DNA of 5,801 bases, taken from assembly GCA_947628025.1 (NCBI GenBank), contig CANQYH010000210.1:1-5801 (forward strand). Direction: 5' to 3'. How positions within the stretch are numbered: position 1 is the stretch's first letter; every line of letters begins with the position of its first letter. Source of the stretch: an uncultured Lachnospiraceae bacterium (lineage in GTDB: Bacteria > Bacillota > Clostridia > Lachnospirales > Lachnospiraceae). This document shows, in pieces, positions 1 through 5,801 of this stretch. Below the pieces are notes generated by a model, which saw nothing but the letters and a program-made list of their open reading frames with translations, searched no databases and was not told the origin of the DNA. A program made the position numbers and the translations under genes.

Positions 1-9
1 TCTCCCGCT

Positions 10-2946
10 TTACGCCCGGTACAGGTTTTTCACTTCCCCGAACAGGTCCCGGCAGGACTCGATCTTTTCCTCGTTTCCGACGACGCAGAAGCTGCCGGTG
101 TCCAAGACCGCGCGCACGACGCCCGCCAGTCCGCGGATATCCTCCGGCTGCACCGCCAGCACCTGGGCCCGCTCCGCGGCCGCCATCTCATTAGTCAAAC
201 CGGCCAGATAGGCGTACAGGCCCCGCTCGCCTTTCAGCGAGGGCGTCAGCGGCGTGTCCATGTCGCTGATGGTGCCGATCACATATTTCGTCATGTCTCT
301 CTCGTCCGCCGCGAAATGCTCCAGGTACTCTGGCACCTTCTCATAGACCTGGTCCGTCTCCCGCAGGTTCGGATCCCGGTAAGACACGAAATAACCGTCC
401 CCGGAACGCCCGAAGCTGCTGAAGCATCCGTAGGCCCCGCCCTTGACCCGCAGATTGATCCACAGGTAATCGTAGTTCATGATGAGCTTTAACACCCGGA
501 GCGCTCCCGTATATTCATAGCCCGCTTCGCTGAACATGCCGCCCCGCGCCACGTAATTGACCTGCGAGGAAGTCTTAAAGCCCTCGTTTTTATTGCAGCG
601 CGCAAAGGGGAACGGGTAAATGGTCTTCTCGCCCTCCGGCAGCGCCTGGGTCAGAGCCGCCATCGCCGGCTCCAGGATTCCGAAACCCTCGGCGTCCGAC
701 GTATCGCTGACCATCATATTGTCAATGGTAAACAGCCTCGCCGCCACTTCTTTCAGCTTCGCGATCAGGGCTTTCGGGTCTTTCTCAAAGGCCCGGACCG
801 TGTCTTCCAGGAACCCATAGTACCCGATCCCGCCGGTCATATCGTTGTACTGGAAGATCGGGGACAGATAGGACATGGCGCGCCCTACCGCCGCCAGATG
901 GCTGCCGCGCTCCAGCCGCATCCGGGAGCGGGAACGGGTCTCTCTCAGGATCTCGCCCAGCCGCTTCTCATCCTCGATCACGGACCCGGACAGGATCTCC
1001 GCCAGCAGCCGGAAGCCTGTCTCCAACTTTCCGTGGAGCACTTTCATATCCGCCACGAACGCGCCCGTAAATTCGCCGGGCCTGCCCAGCTTCGCGAACG
1101 ACTGGGTGGAGAAGCGGATCCCGCCGGTATTTAAATAGATCTCGCTGGTCAGATCGGCGTAGCTGTAATGCTTCGTATCCACATAGCCGAGGATCGCTTT
1201 CAGGAGAGCCGCGTAGGGCAGGTCCTCCGCCGGCACGCGGTTGGTATTGAACAGCACTTTCACGTAGCTGATCCCGGACGTGGCATATTCCTGGTGCAGC
1301 ACCTGAACGCCGTGGAACAGATGCTCCGTCCAGTGCATCTTCTCTGCGTTCGGATCGATATCCTCCCGGCGCAGCATCGGGATCTTCTCCAGGTCCTCTT
1401 TCGGTGACGGCGTGTCCTGATACTCTTTCAGTTCTTTCGTCCGCCTCACCAGTTCCCGGATCTCCTCGCCGGTCAGGGACGCCTTATACGCCGCCAGCTT
1501 CTCCGCGGTCCGCGCGTCTTCCTCGGCCGTCAGGTTCTTCTTCGGCTTCAGGACGACGACGGCCGTAAACGGATTGTCCAGCAGGTATTTGCGGATCAGT
1601 CCCTCAAAATACCCCTCTTCCGCGGCCTTTTTCAGGAACACGAACACATCCTCGTAGCGCAGATAGGTCAGCGGATCGCCGTCATAGAGCCAGCTGTCCA
1701 GGGCGCGGATCCCGTGGATCAGTCCTTTCGGCATCGAACCGAAATCCGCCTCCCGGTAATGGAACTCATAGTAATTGATGCCGGCCAGCAGGCTCTTTTT
1801 GTTGATCCCCTCATCCGCCAGCTTTTCAAGCGTTCCCCGGACTACTTTCAAAAATTCGTCTTTCTGCTCCGCGTTCGCCCCTTTGGCCGTCACCGTAAAG
1901 CAGGGCTGCAGCGTGCCGTCCTCGTAACCGCCCAGGATGTCGCCGCCGATCCCCGCATCCAGAAGCGCCTGCTTTAAGGCCGCGCCGGGCGCGTCGATCA
2001 GCGTGTATTCCAGAACCTGGAGCGCCATATCCAGCTCCGGCTCCGGCGTCGTCCCGATCACGCTGCTGACGGACAGATAGGAGGCGCCCTCCTCTGACTC
2101 CTCCTCGGTGATCGGATAATATGCCTCCGTCTCCTTTGGCGCGTCAAAGGGCTGCTGGGCGCGGATCACGGAATCCACCTGCGCCTGGGGATCGTTCCTG
2201 TCATAGTGGCAAAGGTATGCGCGGTCCATCCATTCCAGTTTCTCCGCCATATCCAGATCGCCGTACAGATAGATGTAGCTGTTGGCCGGATGATAATAGG
2301 TCCGGTGGAAATTCAAAAATTGCTCGTAGGTCAGATCCGGGATCGCCTTGGGATCGCCGCCGGACTCATGGCCGTAGCAACTGTCCGGGAACAGCAGCTT
2401 CTGGGTATAATGTCCCAGCATTCCCTCCGGCGAAGAAAACGCGCCTTTCATCTCATTGTAGACGACGCCGTTATAGCGGACCGGCGCGTCCTCCGACTCC
2501 AGCTCGTAATGCCAGCCCTCCTGCATGAAGATCTTCTCTTCCTTATAAATATTCGGGTGCAGGACCGCGTCCAGATAAACGTCCATCAGGTTCTGGAAAT
2601 CCTTTTCGTTGGTGCTGGCCACGGGGTAAATGGTCTTGTCCGGGTAGGTCACGGCGTTTAAAAACGTATTCAGCGATCCCTTTACCAGCTCCACGAACGG
2701 ATCCTTTACCGGGAATTTGTCCGACCCGCAAAGCACGCTGTGTTCCATGATATGGGGCACGCCGGTGCTGTCGGAGGGCGGCGTCCGAAAACCGATGGAA
2801 AAAACTTTATTGTCGTCGTCGTTGGACAGAAGAAACACCCTGGCTCCGCTTTTTATATGCTCCAGAATATAGCTCCTGGAATCCAGCTCCTTGACATAAT
2901 CCTCTTTCAGAAGCCGGTAAGCGGCCAGATCTTTCAGATCTTTCAT
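10..2946 (-). CDS. M16C-family zinc metallopeptidase (presequence protease/falcilysin-like)
   Basis: Intact 978-residue protein, about the usual length of M16C peptidases (PreP, falcilysin, clostridial HypA-type). The inverted zinc motif HxxEH is His65-Ile-Met-Glu68-His69, and the third zinc ligand is probably Glu165 in the YNEMKGA segment; this spacing fits PreP. Order: catalytic M16 domain (about 1-240), second M16-fold domain (to about 460), M16C-associated region beginning with a charged helical linker (about 470-530) and running to about 715, then the C-terminal M16 half. Arg833 and Tyr839 (RVKGGAY) match the R-x5-Y pair that anchors the substrate in this family. There is no signal peptide or membrane segment, so a cytoplasmic role degrading unstructured peptides is inferred. 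The natural substrate is unknown. The ATG at 2946 has a GAGGAG site 7 bases upstream, and the protein begins at the family's usual N-terminus. It is last in a same-strand run, 67 bases after the YdcF-like gene. Family very sure; substrate not. Confidence 0.95.
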   Translation of the reverse strand: MKDLKDLAAYRLLKEDYVKELDSRSYILEHIKSGARVFLLSNDDDNKVFSIGFRTPPSDSTGVPHIMEHSVLCGSDKFPVKDPFVELVKGSLNTFLNAVTYPDKTIYPVASTNEKDFQNLMDVYLDAVLHPNIYKEEKIFMQEGWHYELESEDAPVRYNGVVYNEMKGAFSSPEGMLGHYTQKLLFPDSCYGHESGGDPKAIPDLTYEQFLNFHRTYYHPANSYIYLYGDLDMAEKLEWMDRAYLCHYDRNDPQAQVDSVIRAQQPFDAPKETEAYYPITEEESEEGASYLSVSSVIGTTPEPELDMALQVLEYTLIDAPGAALKQALLDAGIGGDILGGYEDGTLQPCFTVTAKGANAEQKDEFLKVVRGTLEKLADEGINKKSLLAGINYYEFHYREADFGSMPKGLIHGIRALDSWLYDGDPLTYLRYEDVFVFLKKAAEEGYFEGLIRKYLLDNPFTAVVVLKPKKNLTAEEDARTAEKLAAYKASLTGEEIRELVRRTKELKEYQDTPSPKEDLEKIPMLRREDIDPNAEKMHWTEHLFHGVQVLHQEYATSGISYVKVLFNTNRVPAEDLPYAALLKAILGYVDTKHYSYADLTSEIYLNTGGIRFSTQSFAKLGRPGEFTGAFVADMKVLHGKLETGFRLLAEILSGSVIEDEKRLGEILRETRSRSRMRLERGSHLAAVGRAMSYLSPIFQYNDMTGGIGYYGFLEDTVRAFEKDPKALIAKLKEVAARLFTIDNMMVSDTSDAEGFGILEPAMAALTQALPEGEKTIYPFPFARCNKNEGFKTSSQVNYVARGGMFSEAGYEYTGALRVLKLIMNYDYLWINLRVKGGAYGCFSSFGRSGDGYFVSYRDPNLRETDQVYEKVPEYLEHFAADERDMTKYVIGTISDMDTPLTPSLKGERGLYAYLAGLTNEMAAAERAQVLAVQPEDIRGLAGVVRAVLDTGSFCVVGNEEKIESCRDLFGEVKNLYRA

Positions 2947-2953
2947 GTTCTTG

Positions 2954-2959
2954 CTCCTC
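2954..2959 (-). promoter_or_regulatory. Ribosome binding site of the M16C peptidase gene
   Basis: GAGGAG on the minus strand, 7 bases before the ATG at 2946. It fixes this start, which also agrees with the N-terminus expected for the family. Confidence 0.8.
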
Positions 2960-2970
2960 GCTTTCTCTGC

Positions 2971-2979
2971 ATAATATAT
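2971..2979 (-). promoter_or_regulatory. Possible -10 element ahead of the M16C peptidase gene
   Basis: An AT-rich patch (AATATATTAT on the minus strand) stands out in the 67-base gap between the YdcF-like gene and the peptidase gene and includes TATATT and TATTAT, both close to a sigma-A -10 box. I find no good -35 hexamer 16-18 bases upstream, so this may be chance. If real, the peptidase would have its own promoter inside the gene run. Confidence 0.2.
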
Positions 2980-3013
2980 TGTTAAGACGTATACCGCCTT
3001 ATCTTCGCATCCA

Positions 3014-3841
3014 TTACATATTGCCCATCAGCCGGTCTTTTAAAACGGCGGCGCACTCCCTCACACATAGGTGGGGAAATAAAAGGAAATCCGAGCGGGC
3101 CGAAATACCGTGGATATCGGTCAGACCCTGCATCCGGGCGATCATCGTGGCCCGGAACACATGGAAGCTGCTGGTCAGGATCCCGATCTGCAGCGGTTTT
3201 TCCTCTACCTGGAGATACGGCCCGGGACTGATCTCGTTGCGATTGTTTTTCGCCAGCTCCCGCCGGTTGTTCTCCAGACGCTCGATGACCAGGCGGCTGT
3301 AAGCGATGTTTTCCACCGTACTGGCGGACGACGGCTCCATGACCAGCCTGGACGACGGCACGCCGTTATTTATCAGGTATTCGTACATGGCCTGGGCCTC
3401 CGTCTCCGGCTCGTCCGCCCCCTGCCCGCCGGACAGAATGAACACGGTCCCCGGGCTCTTCCGGCTGTATTCGACCGCCTTATCCAGACGCTGCTTTAAA
3501 GAATTGCTGATACCCTGCTTCTGGACCTTCGCCCCCAGGACGATCACATAATCCAGACCCGGCGTGTCCGAGGTGGCCGCCCCCAGAAAGATCAGGACCT
3601 CCACGGCGCAAAAAATCACCAGGCCCGTGATCAGGCAGGTCATCACCGATACCGGCAGCCACAGAGGAAACCGCTTCGGATGCAGCCGGCAGTACCGGCT
3701 CCCCCAGGCGACGATCCCCAAGAATCCGGCCGCGGCCACCCAGAACCAGGAAAACGATACCGTAAAACCGGCGTAAACCGTGATCACCGCGTAGTACAAA
3801 AGGCACAAAAACGCCCCCACGCCCGCGATCCATGTCAGCAT
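3014..3841 (-). CDS. YdcF/DUF218-family membrane protein
   Basis: Intact 275-residue protein. The first 90 residues hold about three hydrophobic segments (roughly 3-24, 28-46, 60-88), which tether the rest to the membrane. The DUF218/YdcF domain follows, with its hallmark motifs in order: DYVIVLGAKV (97-106), RLDKAVEY (118-125), ILSGGQGADEPETEA (135-149), ENIAYSR (177-183) and LTSSFHVFRA (222-231), ending with a VRE-type motif near 260-262. Members include E. coli YdcF, SanA and ElyC; links to envelope integrity and lipid-carrier metabolism are reported for some, but the general reaction is not settled, so no function or symbol is assigned. A polar stretch of about 27 residues (190-216), rich in Asn, Arg and Glu, separates two core motifs. 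The ATG at 3841 has AAGGAGG 9 bases upstream. The gene lies 144 bases after the U32 gene on the same strand. Family sure; role and side of the membrane not established. Confidence 0.92.
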   Translation of the reverse strand: MLTWIAGVGAFLCLLYYAVITVYAGFTVSFSWFWVAAAGFLGIVAWGSRYCRLHPKRFPLWLPVSVMTCLITGLVIFCAVEVLIFLGAATSDTPGLDYVIVLGAKVQKQGISNSLKQRLDKAVEYSRKSPGTVFILSGGQGADEPETEAQAMYEYLINNGVPSSRLVMEPSSASTVENIAYSRLVIERLENNRRELAKNNRNEISPGPYLQVEEKPLQIGILTSSFHVFRATMIARMQGLTDIHGISARSDFLLFPHLCVRECAAVLKDRLMGNM

Positions 3842-3850
3842 AGCCGTCCG

Positions 3851-3857
3851 CCTCCTT
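3851..3857 (-). promoter_or_regulatory. Ribosome binding site of the YdcF-like gene
   Basis: AAGGAGG on the minus strand, a near-perfect anti-16S match, 9 bases before the ATG at 3841. It supports that start and predicts strong initiation. Confidence 0.85.
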
Positions 3858-3873
3858 TCCGTCGCCGTTTCCC

Positions 3874-3934
3874 GGCTGTAACCTGTCTTTTATTTTTTGG
3901 CCGTAACCTGTGTTTTGCCTGTAACCTGTATTTT
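3874..3934. repeat. Three direct copies of an 18-base intergenic repeat
   Basis: On the plus strand, three copies fit GGC(C/T)GTAACCTGTNTTTT: 3874-3891, 3899-3916 and 3917-3934 (the last starts with GC and C instead of GGC). The core GTAACCTGT is identical in all three. Copies 2 and 3 abut exactly; copies 1 and 2 are separated by 7 bases (A plus six T). A shorter resemblance (CCTGTGTTT) lies at 3944-3952. The array fills much of the gap between the U32 gene and the YdcF-like gene and would be in the leader of the latter if transcribed. It is too short and its spacing too small for a CRISPR array. Function unknown: a regulator-binding array or slipped-strand duplication are both possible. Confidence 0.75.
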
Positions 3935-3985
3935 AAAATCATTCCTGTGTTTAGCGGTTTTCGCGGTCCCGAAGCTCCCGAGCTT

Positions 3986-5212
3986 TCAGCCGTCCCGCCT
4001 CCGCAGCAGATCGAACGGCTCCAGCTCCGTCCCCAGGTCCACGCGGACCCGCTGTCTGGCGTGCGGCGCGCTCTCCTGGCTGCGCCCATCCTCATCATAG
4101 ATCGCCCGCACCACGGCCTCCAGGTTCCGGCCGTCCGGCTTCATGATCTCCACCGTCTCTCCCACGGAAAATTTATTTTTCTGCTCCAGCCATCCGCCTC
4201 CCGGTTCTGCCGTGCTTTCGATGCTTCCCAGATAAACGTAGTCCTTGATATAGGTACTGTTCGCATAGATCTGGGATTCCGCCCCCGGTTTCCCGAAATA
4301 AAACCCGGTCGTAAACTCGCGGCGGGTGCATTTGCCGATCTCCTGCTTATACCATTCCAGATTCCGCCGGTAAATATCCTCGCCCTGCAGAAAATCATCG
4401 ATGGCCCTGCGGTAGGTCCTGGTCACCGTCGCCACATAGAGAGCGTGCTTCATGCGCCCCTCGATCTTGAAGCTGTCGATGCCCGCCCCGATCATCTCGG
4501 GGATGTATCCGATCATGCACAGATCTTTCGAATTAAAAAGAAACGTCCCCCGCTCGTTCTCATAGAGCGGCAGGTACTCGCCCGGCCTCGTCTCCTCCGC
4601 CACCGCGTAATTCCAGCGGCAGGGATGGGTACATTCTCCATGGTTGGCGTCCCGCCCGGCGAAATAATTGCTCAGCAGGCACCGGCCGGAATAGGCGATG
4701 CACATGGCACCGTGGACGAAACACTCGATCTCCATATCTCCGGGTATTTGTTCGCGCAGCTGCCCTATCTCCCGCAGCGACAGCTCCCGGGCCGCCACCA
4801 CCCGCTTCGCGCCCAGACCGTGCCAGAAACGGTAGGTCCCGTAATTCGTATTGTTCGCCTGGGTACTGATATGCACGTCCGTCTCCGGCAGGATCCGCCG
4901 CGCGATCTCAAACACGCCGGGATCCGAAATGATCAGCGCGTCCATGCCCACGGTCTTCAGCTCTTCGAAATACGATTCCACCTCCGGCAGATCGTCGTTA
5001 TGGGCGAAGATATTGGCCGTCACGTAGACCTTTACGCCGCGGCGGTGGGCAAAGCTTACGCCCTCCCGCATCTCTTCCAGAGAAAAATTCTTCGCTTTGG
5101 CCCGCAGTCCGAACGCCTCGCCGCCGATATAGACCGCGTCCGCGCCATAGACCACAGCGGTCTTCAGTATGTCCAGGCTCCCGGCGGGAACCAGAAGCTC
5201 TACGCTTCGCAT
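3986..5212 (-). CDS. trhP: U32-family protein, probable tRNA U34 hydroxylation protein (TrhP/YrrO type)
   Basis: 408-residue U32 protein. Established: TrhP proteins (E. coli YegQ, B. subtilis YrrN/YrrO) make 5-hydroxyuridine at wobble U34 of certain tRNAs, a step needing prephenate and iron-sulfur cluster biogenesis. Seen: N-terminal barrel start ELLVPAGSLDILKTAV, the family stretch with GVKVYVTANI (59-68), and the U32 signature from Glu163 to Arg199, including HGAMCIAYSGRCLLSN. Cys171, Cys178, Cys194 and Cys232 fit an iron-sulfur ligand set; Cys164 and Cys198 are also present. SFKIEGRMK is at 247-255, and a C-terminal beta-barrel domain at about 320-405. The length matches the long YrrO form. 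It follows the methyltransferase gene by 98 bases, which strongly favours TrhP over other U32 groups (RlhA, UbiU/V, true collagenases). The ATG at 5212 is chosen because homology begins there; the frame stays open to 5401 but that part overlaps the methyltransferase gene and looks non-coding. The Shine-Dalgarno spacing is long (13 bases). Confidence 0.92.
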   Translation of the reverse strand: MRSVELLVPAGSLDILKTAVVYGADAVYIGGEAFGLRAKAKNFSLEEMREGVSFAHRRGVKVYVTANIFAHNDDLPEVESYFEELKTVGMDALIISDPGVFEIARRILPETDVHISTQANNTNYGTYRFWHGLGAKRVVAARELSLREIGQLREQIPGDMEIECFVHGAMCIAYSGRCLLSNYFAGRDANHGECTHPCRWNYAVAEETRPGEYLPLYENERGTFLFNSKDLCMIGYIPEMIGAGIDSFKIEGRMKHALYVATVTRTYRRAIDDFLQGEDIYRRNLEWYKQEIGKCTRREFTTGFYFGKPGAESQIYANSTYIKDYVYLGSIESTAEPGGGWLEQKNKFSVGETVEIMKPDGRNLEAVVRAIYDEDGRSQESAPHARQRVRVDLGTELEPFDLLRRRDG

Positions 5213-5225
5213 CCTGTCGATCTCG

Positions 5226-5231
5226 TCCTTT
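5226..5231 (-). promoter_or_regulatory. Probable ribosome binding site of trhP, long spacing
   Basis: AAAGGA on the minus strand, 13 bases before the ATG at 5212, longer than the 7-9 bases of the two downstream genes. No in-frame ATG, GTG or TTG lies closer to it, and protein homology starts at the 5212 codon, so the start is kept despite the spacing. Confidence 0.55.
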
Positions 5232-5236
5232 CTATA

Positions 5237-5265
5237 ATAATACCATAATCTTCCGTGATAGGAAA
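5237..5265 (-). promoter_or_regulatory. Possible extended -10 promoter ahead of trhP
   Basis: On the minus strand TGGTATTAT (5245-5237) looks like an extended -10 (TGn followed by a near-consensus TATTAT). A 17-base spacer separates it from TTTCCT (5265-5260), which matches the -35 consensus at only 3 of 6 positions. A start about 7 bases downstream would fall on the AAAGGA ribosome site, leaving a very short leader, which counts against it. The gap has no terminator, so read-through from trmR is at least as likely. Confidence 0.25.
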
Positions 5266-5267
5266 GC

Positions 5268-5282
5268 TTTTTTGCCGTAACC
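5268..5282. repeat. Single 15-base copy related to the repeat near 3893-3908
   Basis: Plus-strand TTTTTTGCCGTAACC here matches TTTTTTGGCCGTAACC at 3893-3908 except for one missing G. Both lie in gaps flanking trhP, in the same orientation. The shared part includes half of the 18-base repeat core plus the T run. This could be a common regulatory element or coincidence in T-rich spacer DNA. Confidence 0.4.
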
Positions 5283-5310
5283 GGAACCGCCGTCCGTAGG
5301 CACCAGCCGC

Positions 5311-5801
5311 TCAGCCCTCCGGCCGCTTCACGCACACCGCCACGCCGTCCCCCACCGGCAGGACCGCCGACTGCAGCGCCGGGCTGTGCTTGATCTCCCA
5401 CAAAAATTCCCGCATCCGGCTGTGTATGGTCCGGTCACGCCGTTCCACCGCGAACCGTGATTCCAGGACCGTCCCGTCCTGCAGCACATTATCGGCGATC
5501 AGGACGCCGCCCGCAGGCAGCAGCCGCAGCAGTTCCGGCAGCCATTTTACATACTGCCCCTTGGCGGCGTCCATAAAGATCAGATCATAGGCTCCGCCGG
5601 GAAGCCCGGGCAGGACCCGGTCCGCGTCCTCTTCGATCAGCTCGATCCGCTCCTCCAGCCCCGCGCGGCGAAAATTCTCCCTCGCCTCAGCGATCCTGGG
5701 CCCGTATTTCTCGATCGTCGTGATACGGCAGCCCGGGGGCGCGGCGGAAGCCATCCATACAGCAGAATAGCCCACGGCGGTTCCGATCTCCAGAATCGCC
5801 C
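5311..5801 (-). CDS. trmR: O-methyltransferase, probable tRNA 5-hydroxyuridine methyltransferase (TrmR/YrrM), 5' end missing
   Basis: The last 162 codons of a class I SAM-dependent methyltransferase; the frame is open at the right edge, so roughly 50-60 N-terminal residues lie outside. A GTG at 5775 is inside SAM motif I (ILEIGTAVGYSA, from 5796) and cannot be the start. Other motifs: acidic TIEK after strand 2 (likely ribose-binding Glu), EDAD after strand 3, FMDAAKGQY with Asp at 5571-5569, then IADNVL with Asp-Asn 26 residues further, the expected metal-binding residues, and PVGDGVAV near the C-terminus. Established: B. subtilis TrmR (YrrM) transfers methyl from SAM to 5-hydroxyuridine-34, giving mo5U. 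The DAAKGQY sequence and the U32/TrhP gene immediately downstream both favour TrmR over catechol or caffeoyl-CoA-type relatives of the same fold. The product is probably cytoplasmic. Family sure; tRNA specificity inferred from motif and context. Confidence 0.9.
   Translation of the reverse strand, partial: AILEIGTAVGYSAVWMASAAPPGCRITTIEKYGPRIAEARENFRRAGLEERIELIEEDADRVLPGLPGGAYDLIFMDAAKGQYVKWLPELLRLLPAGGVLIADNVLQDGTVLESRFAVERRDRTIHSRMREFLWEIKHSPALQSAVLPVGDGVAVCVKRPEG

Noticed and set aside
2206..2661. A 151-codon open frame on the plus strand
   Set aside because: It is antisense to the conserved N-terminal domain of the M16C peptidase and has no ribosome site or recognisable motif.
3864..3876. 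Small hairpin GCCG-GGAAA-CGGC just upstream of the YdcF-like gene's ribosome site
   Set aside because: A stem of four base pairs is expected by chance in GC-rich DNA and does not cover the ribosome site.
3874..3934. CRISPR array
   Set aside because: Repeat units are 18 bases with spacers of 0-7 bases and there are no cas genes; this is a short tandem repeat.
3972..3985. Palindrome AAGCTCGGGAGCTT directly after the trhP stop as a terminator
   Set aside because: The stem is only 5-6 base pairs and no T run follows on the minus strand; the next bases are CGGGACCGCG.
3680..5248. A 522-codon open frame on the plus strand, antisense to trhP and the start of the YdcF-like gene
   Set aside because: It lies opposite two genes with clear family motifs, has no recognisable domain, and is rich in His, Arg, Pro and Leu as expected from the complement of GC-rich codons.
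5213..5401. Upstream extension of the trhP frame to a start at 5401
   Set aside because: It overlaps the end of trmR by about 90 bases, the extra residues (Gly- and Ala-rich) have no U32 similarity, and homology starts exactly at the ATG at 5212.
5311..5775. A complete 154-residue methyltransferase starting at the GTG at 5775
   Set aside because: The codon lies within SAM motif I, and the frame continues upstream to the window edge encoding AILEIGTA, so the gene is cut by the window and not short.

Overview
All four protein genes in this window lie on the minus strand, so transcription runs from high to low coordinates: an O-methyltransferase (cut by the right edge), a U32-family protein, a YdcF/DUF218-like membrane protein and a large M16C zinc metallopeptidase. 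The DNA is GC-rich by eye, with strong purine-rich Shine-Dalgarno sites (AAGGAGG, GAGGAG). The proteins resemble those of Firmicutes, most likely a GC-rich clostridium of the Lachnospiraceae type. The family-level assignment is inference from protein character and gene content, not from a marker gene.

Right part (5801 to 3986): the first two genes look like the tRNA wobble-uridine modification pair known from Bacillus subtilis as yrrM and yrrN/yrrO. The U32 protein (TrhP type) would hydroxylate U34 to 5-hydroxyuridine, and the methyltransferase (TrmR type) would methylate this to 5-methoxyuridine (mo5U). That widens decoding of codons ending in A, G or U. Only one U32 gene follows trmR here, of the long type with a C-terminal barrel domain; B. 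subtilis has a short and a long one.

Middle (3985 to 3014): a 144-base gap carries three copies of an 18-base direct repeat. A related 15-base piece lies in the gap between trmR and trhP. Next comes a 275-residue protein with about three N-terminal membrane segments and an intact DUF218/YdcF domain, whose biochemical role is not settled.

Left part (2946 to 10): a full-length 978-residue M16C peptidase related to mitochondrial presequence protease (PreP) and falcilysin, with its zinc-binding and substrate-anchoring residues in place and no signal peptide. It probably clears peptides in the cytoplasm.

No mobile element, CRISPR array, RNA gene or broken gene is visible. The window reads as an ordinary chromosomal housekeeping segment. 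I see no convincing new system; the most unusual items are the intergenic repeats and the single-U32 arrangement next to trmR.
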